DNA from: DATFDN01 sp963767645
GTDB lineage: Bacteria; Pseudomonadota; Alphaproteobacteria; Acetobacterales; Acetobacteraceae
Direction: 5' to 3'
NCBI GenBank assembly: GCA_963767645.1
Contig: CAVYEW010000006.1
Coordinates: forward strand, 61,395-125,394
DNA length: 64,000 bases
Under the pieces are notes generated by a model. The model made no database searches and was not told the origin of the DNA. It worked only from the letters and a program-made list of their open reading frames with translations. How positions within the stretch are numbered: the first letter of the stretch is position 1; each line of letters opens with the position of its first letter. The position numbers and the translations under genes were made by a program. Positions 43,002 to 52,003 of the stretch are shown here, in pieces.

Positions 43002-44787
43002 ATGCACGCCTATCGCACCCACACCTGCGGCGCGCTTCGCGCCTCTGACGCGGGGCAGGCCGCCCGGCTTTCGGGCTGGGTGCATGCCAAGCGCGACCAC
43101 GGCGGCCTGCTGTTCCTCGATCTGCGCGACCATTACGGCTCTGACGCAGTGCGTGTTTCCCGCCGGCAGCCCGGCTTTCGCCGCCGCCGACGCGATCCGG
43201 CCGGAGAGCGTCATCACCGTGACCGGGGAGGTGGTGCGGCGCGAGGCGGGGACCGCGAATCCGCGCCTGCCGACAGGCGAGATCGAGCTGCAGGTGGCTT
43301 CGCTGGCGGTGCAGTCGGCGGCCGAAGTGCTGCCCATCCAGGTCGCGGGTGACGAGAGATACCCAGAGGACCTGCGGCTCAAATACCGCTTCCTCGATCT
43401 CCGGCGCGACAAGCTGCATCGCAACATGATGCTGCGCGCGCAGGTCATCGCCTCGATCCGCCGCCGCATGATCAACGCGGGGTTCACCGAGTTCCAGACG
43501 CCGATCCTGACCGCGTCCAGCCCGGAGGGGGCGCGCGACTTCCTGGTGCCGTCGCGCCTGCATCCCGGCACGTTCTACGCGCTGCCCCAGGCGCCGCAGC
43601 AGTTCAAGCAGCTGCTCATGGTGGCCGGGTTCGACCGCTACTTCCAGATCGCGCCGTGCTTCCGCGACGAGGCCTCGCGCGCCGACCGCAGCCCGGGCGA
43701 GTTCTACCAGCTCGACTTCGAGATGAGCTTCGTCACCCAGGAGGACGTGTTCGCCACGATCGAGCCGGTGATCGCCGGCGTGTTCGAGGAGTTCGCCGAA
43801 GGGCGCGCGGTCTCGCCGGCGCCGTTCCCGCGCGTCCCGTACGAGACGGCGCTGCTCGAATTCGGCACCGACAAGCCGGACCTGCGCAATCCTCTGCGCA
43901 TCCGCGACGTGACCGAACACTTCGCCGGATCGAATTTCGGCTTGTTCGCGCGCATCGCCGGCTCGGGAGGCGTGGTGCGGGCGATCCCCGCGCCCGGCGC
44001 CGGCGGCAACCCGCGCAGCTTCTTCGACAAGCTGAACGACTGGGCCAAGGCGGAGGGCGGCGGCGGCCTCGGCTATATCACCTTCGATGCCGACGGGCCG
44101 AAAGGCCCGATCGCGCGCAATCTGGAGCCGGCGCGCGCCGAGGCGATCCGCTCCATTTGCGGCCTCAAGCCGGGGGACGCCGTGTTCTTCGCCGCCGGCA
44201 AGCGCGACGAGGCCTGGAAGTTCGCCGGCCTGGTGCGTACGCGACTCGGCCAGGAACTCGATCTGATCGAGACCGGCGCGTTCCGCTTCTGCTGGATCAC
44301 CGACTTCCCGATGTACGAGCTGAACGAGGAGACCGGCCTGATCGATTTCAGCCACAACCCGTTCTCCATGCCGCAAGGCGGGATGGAGGCGCTGACCACG
44401 CAGGACCCGCTGAGCGTCAAGGCGTTCCAGTACGATATCGTCTGCAACGGGGTGGAATTGTCCTCGGGCGCGATCCGCAATCACCGGCCCGACATCATGC
44501 TCAAGGCGTTCGCGATCGCCGGCTATAGCGAGGCCGAGGTGGAGGCGCGGTTCGGGGGGATGCTCAATGCGTTCCGCTACGGCGCGCCGCCGCATGGCGG
44601 GTCGGCGCCGGGGATCGATCGCATCGTCATGCTGCTGGCCGAGGAGCCGAACATCCGCGAGGTGATCCTGTTCCCGCTGAACCAGCAGGGAGAGGATCTG
44701 ATGATGGGCGCTCCCGCCCCGGTGCCGCCGGCGCGGCTCAAGGAGCTTTCCCTGAAGGTCGAGCTGCCGCCGAAGAAGGCGTCTTGA
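43002..44787 (+). CDS. aspS: Aspartate-tRNA ligase (single-base frame break)
   Basis: This enzyme of about 594 residues charges tRNA-Asp (in many bacteria also tRNA-Asn). The first frame from the ATG at 43002 reads MHAYRTHTCGALRASDAG and GWVHAKRDHGGLLFLDLRDHYG, the anticodon-binding domain. At 43139-43143 (GGCTCTGACG) one extra base shifts the frame; without it the text continues LTQCVFPAGSPAFAAADAIR. The class II catalytic core follows: QTPILTASSPEGARDFLVP, FDRYFQIAPCFRDEASRADR and GGSAPGIDRIVMLL. Since aspS is essential, a sequence error is the simplest explanation; a second aspS elsewhere is the alternative. Confidence 0.93.
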
Positions 44788-44830
44788 GCACCGGCCGAGC
44801 TTTCCCGCATCCCACTGTTCGGAGCGCCCC

Positions 44831-45613
44831 ATGCGCCGTCTCGCCGCGTTCGCGGCCTTTCTGCTGATCGCCTCGCCGGCACTCGCGGCGCCGCTCGATG
44901 TGCCGCTCGCGGCGCATAAGGCGCTGTACGCCATGACGCTCGGCCGCGTGCGCGGCGACGTCACCGCCGCCAAGGGCACGATGGGCTACGAGGTGATCGA
45001 TGCCTGCGACGGCTGGGCGGTGCGCCAGCGGCTCGACATGCTGGTGACCAACGCCGAGGGGCAGACGGTGGAGATGGTCTCCGACTACGCCACCTGGGAA
45101 TCGAAGGATGGGCGGCGGCTGCGCTTCCACATGAAACAAACCACCGAGGAAGCGGTGACAAGCCAGACCGACGGCGAGGCAAGCATCCAGCCCGGCGGCG
45201 CCGGAATCGCCCGCTACACGCGGCCGAAGCGCGTCAGCATCAGGCTGCCGCGCGGCACGCTGTTCCCGATGGCGCACACCGAGGCGATCCTCCAAGCCGC
45301 CCGCGACGGCAGGAAGTTCCTGAACCTGCCGCTGTTCGACGGCACCTCCGAGACCGGCGCGGAGTACAGCGCCATTGCCATCACCAGCTGGAACCAGCCG
45401 AAGCCGACGCGCTGGCCGGTGCTATCCAAGCTGCCGAGCGCGTTCGTGCATGTCGCGTTCTATGACTGGGCCGAAAAGGACATGCTGCCCGACTATCAGG
45501 TCGGGCTGCGCTACTGGGAGAACGGAGTCGCGGACGACATGACGATGGATTTCGGCGAGTTCGTCATGCACGCGAGCATGACGGAGTTCGTGCCGCAGCC
45601 GCGGCGGTGCTGA
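44831..45613 (+). CDS. Cell-envelope integrity protein EipB (DUF1849)
   Basis: This periplasmic protein has 260 residues with a signal peptide (RLAAFAAFLLIASPALAA). The DUF1849 core is seen in LAAHKALYAMTLGRVRGDV, GTMGYEVIDACDGWAVRQRL and PRGTLFPMAHTEAILQAARD. EipB forms a beta-spiral in the periplasm and supports envelope integrity in Brucella; this is family knowledge. It keeps one internal Cys (DACDGW) plus the C-terminal Cys. It follows aspS by 43 bases. Confidence 0.9.
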   Translation: MRRLAAFAAFLLIASPALAAPLDVPLAAHKALYAMTLGRVRGDVTAAKGTMGYEVIDACDGWAVRQRLDMLVTNAEGQTVEMVSDYATWESKDGRRLRFHMKQTTEEAVTSQTDGEASIQPGGAGIARYTRPKRVSIRLPRGTLFPMAHTEAILQAARDGRKFLNLPLFDGTSETGAEYSAIAITSWNQPKPTRWPVLSKLPSAFVHVAFYDWAEKDMLPDYQVGLRYWENGVADDMTMDFGEFVMHASMTEFVPQPRRC

Positions 45614-45623
45614 GGGGGCGGCA

Positions 45624-46946
45624 TCAGAATGTCAGCTTCGCGCCCACGCTGACCACGTCGGCGTGGGTCGCGTACGAGCCGACGAGGCGTCCGGCGGTGG
45701 GCCCGTTGGAGAAGTTGACACCGTTATTGCCGACGCCGAATTCGTGCAGATAGGCAAGCTGCACGCTCGCGTTCGGCAGCAGGGCGTAGCTCAGACCGAC
45801 ACCGAGCGGGACGTCGGCGCCGACGGGAATCCTGGGGGAGCGGGTCGTGTTGTCGACCGGGCTCTGGTCGTAGCCGATGCCCGCCTGCAGCATCAGGCGG
45901 GGTTCCCAGCGCGGACGGTAGTTGGCCCCGAGCGATCCGAACCAGGTGCTGGCGAACCTGACCGCGAGCGTCTCCGTCTGCCCGTTCGCGCCGACCACGG
46001 TCAATTGCTGCAACAGCGACCAATGCGTCCATTGCGCGGTCGCCATCAGCGACCACTCATCGTTGATCGCACCGTAGTAGCTCAGCGTCAGCACGTCCGG
46101 CAGCGTCGTCTTCGCCGTGGCGTTCGTGTTTCCCGCAGCGAGCACGGAAGCGGTTGCCGGACTGAGACGCGCGAGCAGCGGCGGAATGAAGATCGACTGC
46201 GCCCCGCTGACCTGCTCGTTGATCCGCGAGCGGTAGTCGAGGCCGAACCGGACCTGCGGGTTGACTTCGTACAGCACGCCGAGATGGTAGCCGAGCGCCC
46301 AATCGCTGCCGTGGATATCGATCGCTGGGTCGCCGGTGAGCGCGGCGACCTGGCCGATATTGATTGCGTTGGTCAATCGGGTCTGGAAGGCATCGAAGAT
46401 CGGGCCGGCGCCGAGCGAGAGATGCTGGTTCACGCGATACGCGGCTGCCAGTCCGACCTCGATGTCCGACAGCGACGAGACGGTCGCCTGGTAGCGGCCG
46501 ACGAAATCGGCCGGGTAGACGCTGCGCAGCCCGAACGGGGCCTCGACCGCCAGGCCGAACTTCAGTTGCGGAGCGTAGCTCCAGACCCCCTCCAGGCCAG
46601 GGGTGAGGCCGACGCCCGCAGCGTTGCCCCCCTGCGACCCGGGAACAGGCACGGGGCCGATCAGATCTTGGCCGCTGAACGTCGCGCTCGGGAAGATGCC
46701 GTTCAGGCCGGTGTCGATCTCGCTCCGGTCGAGCAAGGTCATGCCGGCGGGATTGGTCCAGGCGGTGCCGGCATCGTACCCCTTGGCCGCCATGCCGGCA
46801 AACGCGTTGGCCGACCAGTCCGGGCTTCCGGTGCGAAGCTGGAAGCCCGCGGCATGGACCGCGGTCGGGACGAGCGGCAGGAGCCCCACTCCGAGCAGCA
46901 TCGCGGCATCAACGGACCGGCGCGGACGCCGCATGATCGACGGCAT
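45624..46946 (-). CDS. FadL/OmpP1 family outer-membrane transporter
   Basis: This 440-residue barrel protein imports hydrophobic compounds across the outer membrane. After a signal peptide (AAMLLGVGLLPLVPTAVHA), the mature N-terminus AGFQLRTGSPDWSANAFAGM and the AWTNPAGMTLLDRSEIDTGL segment are the FadL hatch. The last residues SVGAKLTF end in Phe. The gene converges on the EipB gene with ten bases between stops. Confidence 0.92.
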   Translation of the reverse strand: MPSIMRRPRRSVDAAMLLGVGLLPLVPTAVHAAGFQLRTGSPDWSANAFAGMAAKGYDAGTAWTNPAGMTLLDRSEIDTGLNGIFPSATFSGQDLIGPVPVPGSQGGNAAGVGLTPGLEGVWSYAPQLKFGLAVEAPFGLRSVYPADFVGRYQATVSSLSDIEVGLAAAYRVNQHLSLGAGPIFDAFQTRLTNAINIGQVAALTGDPAIDIHGSDWALGYHLGVLYEVNPQVRFGLDYRSRINEQVSGAQSIFIPPLLARLSPATASVLAAGNTNATAKTTLPDVLTLSYYGAINDEWSLMATAQWTHWSLLQQLTVVGANGQTETLAVRFASTWFGSLGANYRPRWEPRLMLQAGIGYDQSPVDNTTRSPRIPVGADVPLGVGLSYALLPNASVQLAYLHEFGVGNNGVNFSNGPTAGRLVGSYATHADVVSVGAKLTF

Positions 46947-47021
46947 TTTGCCCCCCCCTTTGTCACTGCCCTCATCATAGCAGCGCCGTGCTTCCGCGGG
47001 TGTGGATAAGAGCCCGCCGGC

Positions 47022-47907
47022 TCAGGCCGCCTCCGCCACCAGCAGCCCGGAGCGCGCGCAGGCGAGGAACGCCCGCAGCGCGCTGGAGGCGAAGGCGTCG
47101 TGACGGCGGATGAACACCGTCTCGACCTCCGCCTCATCGCGCGGCAGCGCGTGCATGCTGACCCGCCCCGCGGCGCAGACCGGGCCGACCAGCGCCCGCG
47201 GCAGCAGCGTGATCCCGAGGCCGGCGCTGACGCAGGCGAAGATCGCCTCGAGCGTGCCGAACTCCATCAGCCGCGGAGCGGGAATGCCGCGCCGAGCCAG
47301 CAGGGTCTCAAGCCGCTGCCGGTAGGAACAGCCCGATCGCAGCACCACCGCCCGCACCTCGCCGCGCAGATGTCACATCCGCCAGGGACCGAGCCCCAGG
47401 GGCGGCGAGGATCACCAACTCCTCGCGGAACATGGCCTGCGCCTCCAGCGCGGGGTGAGTGACCGGACCGCAGACGAAGGCTCCCTCGATCCGCCGGTCG
47501 AGCACCGCGCCGACCAGCTCGCAGGTCGTGCCGGTGCGCAGCACGAGGTCCACCGTCGGAAACGAAGCCGCATAGGCTGCCAGCACGCCTGACAGACGCA
47601 TGGCGGCCGTGGTCTCCAAGGCGCCCAATGTCAGCGTGCCGCTCGGCTTGCCGTCGTCACGCACCGCCTGGGTCGCTTCGGCGAGCAGCTTCGCGACGCG
47701 ATGCGCATAGGGCAGCAGGCGCATCCCCGCCGCGGTGAGCGATACGCCGCTCGGGCGCCGATCGAACAGGCGGCAACCGAGCTCGGTCTCCAAGGCGCGA
47801 ATGTGCGCGGTGACGTTCGATTGCACGGTGTGCAGCTCGCTCGCCGCACGGTTCATGGCACCGAGCCGCGCGACCGCTTCGAATATCCGGAGCTCTCCGG
47901 CGTCCAT
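47022..47907 (-). pseudogene. LysR family transcriptional regulator, frameshifted
   Basis: From the ATG at 47905-47907, the first 180 residues carry the winged helix (LRIFEAVARLGAMNRAASEL, VQSNVTAHIRALETELGCRL) and part of the effector domain. At 47365-47380 (GCAGATGTCACATCC) the frame shifts by one; the other frame continues GEVRAVVLRSGCSYRQRLETLL and GLGITLLPRALVG to 47022. Joined, they give a normal LysR length of about 295. It faces a divergent MFS gene and most likely regulates it. Confidence 0.88.
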
Positions 47908-47937
47908 CCGAGCCTCCGATCTCTCTCGCAGAGATAA

Positions 47938-47972
47938 CGCCTATCAGAACAAATCGCTATCGGGGATAGGCG
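47938..47972. promoter_or_regulatory. Candidate LysR operator
   Basis: CGCCTATC at 47938-47945 and GATAGGCG at 47965-47972 form a perfect inverted repeat, and CTATC-GGG-GATAG nests inside at 47957-47969. It lies in the 109-base gap between the divergent lysR and MFS genes, where LysR regulators usually bind T-N11-A sites. Confidence 0.6.
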
Positions 47973-48016
47973 CAACCGACCTATCTCCTCGCCATGCTCG
48001 TCATCAAGGTTTTGCG

Positions 48017-49165
48017 ATGCGCATGATGCCGCTCTCGGCGTCCGCACCTGTGCCCGCCGCACTTGGAGGGCTGCTTACGCTTGCTGCGGCGGTCGGCATC
48101 GGCCAATTCGTCTACACGCCGATCCTGCCGCTGATGGTCGATGCGCTCGGGCTCAGCAAGTTCACCGCCGGCCTGATCGCGTCGGCCAACTTCGCCGGAT
48201 ATCTGGCTGGCGCCTTGTTCGCTGCGGGCGGCTTGCCGGGCTCGCGGCGCAGCTGGCTCCTGGGCGCGATGCTGGCCAGTGCGCTCACGACGGGTGCCAT
48301 GGGCCTTGCCCACTCTGTGCCGATGTTCCTGGCGCTTCGTTTTGCCGGCGGGGTGGCGAGCGCGCTCGCCCTGATCCTTGCCTCCGCGATCGTGCTGGAG
48401 GTGCTCGCCGAGGCGAATCGTCCCGGCTTCTCCGCCGTGCTGTTCGCCGGCGTGGGCGTGGGCATCGTGGTGTCCGCGGCGCTCGTTTCCGCACTGCGCG
48501 CCGACGACGCCGGCTGGCCGGCTCTGTGGATAGCGAGCGGCGCAGTGTCGCTCGTTGCAACCCTCGCCGTCGCGGCGCTGATCCCTGAACGCAGCCACCC
48601 GGACCGGCCGCGCCCGCTTGGCCGGACCAGGCACGGGAATCGGGCCTTGCTCCGCCTCGTTGCGGCCTACGGCCTGTTCGGCTTCGGCTACGTGATCACG
48701 GCCACTTTCCTGGTCGCGATGGTGCGCGGCAATCCCGCGGTGCGCCCGCTGGAGCCGATGATCTGGGTGGTGTTCGGCCTCGCGGCCGCCCCGTCCGTCG
48801 CCCTTTGGACCCGACTCGCAAGCCTGCTCGGACTGCCGGGCGCATTCGGCCTCGCCTGCCTGACGGAGGCCGCCGGCGTGCTGATCAGCGTGGCCTTACC
48901 GAGTATCGTCGGGCTTTTCCTGAGTGCCGTCCTGGTCGGCGGTACCTTCATGGGCTTGACCGCGTTGGGTCTCGTCCGGGCTCGCGGCCTTGGGAGCGGC
49001 GACGGGCATCGCGTGATCGCCCTGATGACAGGCGCATTTGGTCTCGGCCAGATCGTCGGGCCGAGCTTCGCGGGCGCGCTCTATGACCGGCTCGGCAGCT
49101 TTTCCGTTCCTTCGGCGATCGCCGCGGCGGCCCTGGCGCTCGCGGCCCTGCTCGCACGGAGCTGA
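48017..49165 (+). CDS. MFS transporter, YbfB/YjiJ-like
   Basis: This protein has 382 residues and about twelve membrane segments. The openings AAVGIGQFVYTPILPLMVDA and SANFAGYLAGALFAAGG are typical of the YbfB/YjiJ MFS group; MTGAFGLGQIVGPSFAGALYD lies near the C-terminus. It is an exporter or importer of an unknown small molecule, likely controlled by the divergent LysR. Its 3' third exists again, decayed, at 51602-51930. Confidence 0.88.
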   Translation: MRMMPLSASAPVPAALGGLLTLAAAVGIGQFVYTPILPLMVDALGLSKFTAGLIASANFAGYLAGALFAAGGLPGSRRSWLLGAMLASALTTGAMGLAHSVPMFLALRFAGGVASALALILASAIVLEVLAEANRPGFSAVLFAGVGVGIVVSAALVSALRADDAGWPALWIASGAVSLVATLAVAALIPERSHPDRPRPLGRTRHGNRALLRLVAAYGLFGFGYVITATFLVAMVRGNPAVRPLEPMIWVVFGLAAAPSVALWTRLASLLGLPGAFGLACLTEAAGVLISVALPSIVGLFLSAVLVGGTFMGLTALGLVRARGLGSGDGHRVIALMTGAFGLGQIVGPSFAGALYDRLGSFSVPSAIAAAALALAALLARS

Positions 49166-49503
49166 TCGGGACCTCGGGCATTCGCTCTCAGGATCTCCGG
49201 CATCGCTGTGACAAGGATTCAGATCAGCGGGAAGCGTCGTACACGGCGCCCTTTCACTAAGGCAGCATCTGAACAAGCGCCGGTCTCGACGCCTGGATTG
49301 TCGCCGGCGCGCCGCCCGCCCCGGTGCGCAGATCGGCGGCAAGCCGCTCCATCATGAGGATCCGGTCCGATCGGAGCACGATCGGGTTGCCACACGTTTT
49401 ACAATCCGCGACTGGCTTGATACTGCGAAACAGTTCGGAACGGAGCGCGCCGTGACAGATTTGACCGTATGCCTCCCGGATCGGGGCGGCTGAACCCGAG
49501 TTC
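49166..49503. other. MFS downstream flank with 3' scrap of the Ig-like exported gene
   Basis: The stretch from 49159 to about 49310 is repeated at 51924-52058. It includes TACACGGCGCCC and the last codons (VQMLP) of the exported protein gene at 52004, on the minus strand. Beyond 49310 the homology ends. A minus-strand frame with CKTCGNPIVLRSDR at 49330-49440 is of unclear status. The rest appears to be the DUF47 promoter region. Confidence 0.65.
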
Positions 49504-49518
49504 ATGAACGGGCCCCTC

Positions 49519-50157
49519 ATGTTTCTCAGCTTTTTCCGCGTGCTCATGCCCCGGAACGAGAGTTTCATCGAGCGCTTCTGCGAGCACTCCGGGTTGATCG
49601 TCCCCGCCGCCAAAGCCTTTCGTGCCCTGATGTCTGATGACGGAGGGGCAGAGGCCTACGCGGCCGAAATCAGCCGGCTTGAGGAGGAGGCAGACGCGAT
49701 CACGCGGATGACGGTCCAGGCTATCCACCGCACTTTCGTCACGCCTTTCGACCGCTCGCAAATCCTCGATCTCATCACGGCACTCGACGACACAATCGAC
49801 CTTATGAAGGACACCAGCCGCCGCATGCTGCGCTATGGCGTCGCCTTCACGCCGGAGATGCGGGGCATGGCGGATTGTGCGGTGCGGGCCGCGACCGAGA
49901 TCCGCGAGGCCATGCCGCATCTCGGCTCGATCGGCCGCAGCGCCGACCGCTTGGGCGCGATGTCGGTGGCGGTCCGCAGGATCGAGGGGGAGGCCGACGA
50001 GTTGCTTGACCGCGGGCTGAAGACGCTGTTCCAGGCCAACGCCTCGGCAGGCCACAAGCTGACCGTGGAGAAGGTCTATGACCTGATCGAGGCCGTGGTG
50101 GACCGCTGCGAGGACGTCGTGGACGTCATTGACGGCATCGTCGTCGAACAGGTCTAG
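49519..50157 (+). CDS. DUF47 family protein (PhoU-like, Pit accessory)
   Basis: This gene encodes 212 residues from the ATG at 49519, the family-like start MFLSFFRVLMPRNESF; an ATG at 49504 is also in frame. The helical PhoU-like body shows AAEISRLEEEADAITRMTVQ, THPFDRSQ-like VTPFDRSQILDLITALDD and VDRCEDVVDVIDGIVVEQV. DUF47 proteins partner with Pit phosphate transporters, and here the gene lies nine bases before one. Confidence 0.92.
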   Translation: MFLSFFRVLMPRNESFIERFCEHSGLIVPAAKAFRALMSDDGGAEAYAAEISRLEEEADAITRMTVQAIHRTFVTPFDRSQILDLITALDDTIDLMKDTSRRMLRYGVAFTPEMRGMADCAVRAATEIREAMPHLGSIGRSADRLGAMSVAVRRIEGEADELLDRGLKTLFQANASAGHKLTVEKVYDLIEAVVDRCEDVVDVIDGIVVEQV

Positions 50158-50166
50158 GGCGCCGCA

Positions 50167-51177
50167 ATGACCGGCATGATGGTAGGCACGCCCGTGCTGG
50201 TCGGACTGGTCGCGGTCTCGTTGCTGTTCGACTTCCTCAATGGTCTGCACGACAGCGCCAACTCGATCGCGACAGTGGTCTCGACGCGCGTGCTGCGACC
50301 CCTTACTGCCGTGCTCTGGGCCGCCTTCTTCAACTTCATCGCCTTCACGGTCTTCGGCCTGCATGTCGCCAACACGATGAGCAGCGGCGTGGTGAGCGCG
50401 AATATCGTGAACCCGGTGGTGGTGTTCGGCGCACTGGCGGGTGCGATCACCTGGAATGTGCTGACTTGGCGACTGGGCATCCCGTCCAGCAGCAGCCATG
50501 CGCTTATTGGCGGGCTCGTCGGAGCGGGGCTGGCCAAGGCCGGGCCGGGTGCGGTGGTGTGGCGCGGGCTCGGCCCGATCATCTCGGCCATCGTGCTCTC
50601 GCCGCTGATCGGATTCCTGCTCGCCCTCACGCTCATGCTCGCGGTGTCCTGGCTCTCGGTGCATTCGATGCCATTCACGGTGGACCGCCGCTTCCGCGTT
50701 CTCCAGTTCGTGTCGTCCGCGCTGCTAAGCCTCGGCCACGGCGGCAACGACGCCCAGAAGACCATGGGCATCATTACAGCGCTGCTTTATTCCCAAGGCC
50801 TGCTCCGGGGCGGGTTCCACGTGCCGCTCTGGGTCGTGCTGAGCTGCCAGACCGCGATGGCGCTGGGCACGCTGTTCGGCGGGTGGCGGATCGTGCGCAC
50901 GATGGGGTCGCGCATCACGCACCTGATGCCGATGCAGGGCTTCTGCGCGGAGACGGGCGGAGCCCTTGCCTTGTTCGGCGCGACCTGGCTCGGCGTGCCC
51001 GTATCCACGACGCACACGATCACCGGCTCCATCGTGGGGGTCGGCGCCGCCCGGCGCGTCTCAGCGGTGCGCTGGGGGATCGCGCGGGGCATCGTCGTGG
51101 CGTGGGGGATTACCTTGCCCGCGTCCGCGGCAGTCGGCGCGGCCTGCTACTGGCTTGCTGCACTCACGGTGCAATAG
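50167..51177 (+). CDS. Inorganic phosphate transporter, Pit family
   Basis: This protein has 336 residues and about ten membrane segments. It is a low-affinity phosphate (metal-phosphate) symporter. Both inverted signature repeats are clear: NGLHDSANSIATVVSTRVL near residue 26 and GHGGNDAQKTMGIITALL near residue 192. It is co-transcribed with the DUF47 gene. The pair is flanked by direct repeats derived from the MFS and exported-protein genes. Confidence 0.94.
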   Translation: MTGMMVGTPVLVGLVAVSLLFDFLNGLHDSANSIATVVSTRVLRPLTAVLWAAFFNFIAFTVFGLHVANTMSSGVVSANIVNPVVVFGALAGAITWNVLTWRLGIPSSSSHALIGGLVGAGLAKAGPGAVVWRGLGPIISAIVLSPLIGFLLALTLMLAVSWLSVHSMPFTVDRRFRVLQFVSSALLSLGHGGNDAQKTMGIITALLYSQGLLRGGFHVPLWVVLSCQTAMALGTLFGGWRIVRTMGSRITHLMPMQGFCAETGGALALFGATWLGVPVSTTHTITGSIVGVGAARRVSAVRWGIARGIVVAWGITLPASAAVGAACYWLAALTVQ

Positions 51178-51249
51178 CCTTGCGCGGAAATGGCGGCACA
51201 ACCCCAATCTGTTAGAGCCGTTTCACTCAGACTGGAACCGCCGGCGTAT

Positions 51250-51287
51250 CCGTCCCCCGGCCCCCTCCCGCAAGGGGAGGGGGAGTC
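51250..51287. repeat. GC-rich palindrome, third member of the repeat family
   Basis: CGTCCCCCGGCCCCCTCCCGC followed by AAGGGGAGGGGGAG forms a hairpin like the arms of the composite repeats at 31055 and 36967. It lies 70 bases after the Pit stop and may end its transcript. Confidence 0.7.
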
Positions 51288-51315
51288 GCCTACCACGCGG
51301 GAGAGGTGCTGCGAG

Positions 51316-51600
51316 GCGCTATGCCGCGCCGCGCCGCGCCTCCAGCCGCGTCTCGGCGAGGTGGTCGAAGCGGCGGCGGAACGTGCCGAGGCCGAGCGTC
51401 TGGGAGCGCAGCTCGATGATCAGGTCGTGCATCTCGGCCTCCGGCACCAACGCCTCGACGTCGTCCCAGCCGGGCCAGCCCGCGCGCTCGGCGTAGCCGA
51501 GGATCTGGCCGCGCCGGTCGGAGAGCAGGCGCTGGGCGCGGGATCCGCCGAGATATCGACAACGAGTTAGCCGAGCGGCCCCTTGCGCGCCGCCTCCTCG
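51316..51600 (-). pseudogene. Truncated duplicate of the EF-G-like gene 3' end
   Basis: 51316-51552 repeats 54343-54560 with few mismatches (for example the codons for the Leu-Gly-rich C-terminus). The short stretch at 51569-51600 (GCGGCCCCTTGCGCGCCGCC...) matches 54753-54789, so an internal stretch has been deleted. At about 51601 it runs straight into the MFS 3' fragment. It codes for nothing on its own. Confidence 0.88.
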
Positions 51601-51601
51601 G

Positions 51602-51930
51602 CGCCTTCGGCCGGCCTCGCCTGCCTAGCGGAGGCCGCCGGCGTGCTGATCAGCGTGTCCTGGCCGAGTATCGTCGGGCTCTCCCTCGGTGCCGTCCTGG
51701 TCGGCGGTACCTTCATGGGACTGACCGTGTTGGGTCTCGTCCGGGCTCGCGGCCTTGGGAGCGGCGACGGGCATCGCGTGATCGCCCTGATGACAGGCGC
51801 ATTTGGTCTCGGCCAGATCGTCGGGCCGGGCTTCGCGGGCGCGCTCTATGACCGGCTCCGCAGCTTCACCGTTCCTTCGGCGATTGCCGCGGCGGCCTTG
51901 CGCTCGCGGCCCCTGCTTGAACGGAGCTGA
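51602..51930 (+). pseudogene. Truncated duplicate of the MFS transporter 3' end
   Basis: The frame reads GLACLAEAAGVLISVSWPSI, VGGTFMGLTVLGLVRARGLG and MTGAFGLGQIVGPGFAGALY, nearly identical to residues about 275-382 of the MFS gene at 48017. The first two thirds are missing. The downstream flank is duplicated as well. Confidence 0.92.
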
Positions 51931-52003
51931 TCGGGAGCTTGGCATTCGTCGGCGCGACAGTGAGAGTCCAGATCAGTCGGGAAGCGCCGTACACGGCGCC
52001 CAT

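Noticed and set aside
42781..44979. 732-codon minus-strand open frame opposite aspS
   Set aside because: aspS has all class II synthetase motifs on the plus strand; the opposite frame has none.
49257..49613. Minus-strand frame with CKTCGNPIVLRSDR
   Set aside because: Looks partly protein-like, but its 3' end is the scrap of the Ig-like gene and its 5' end overlaps the DUF47 gene; not enough to call a gene.
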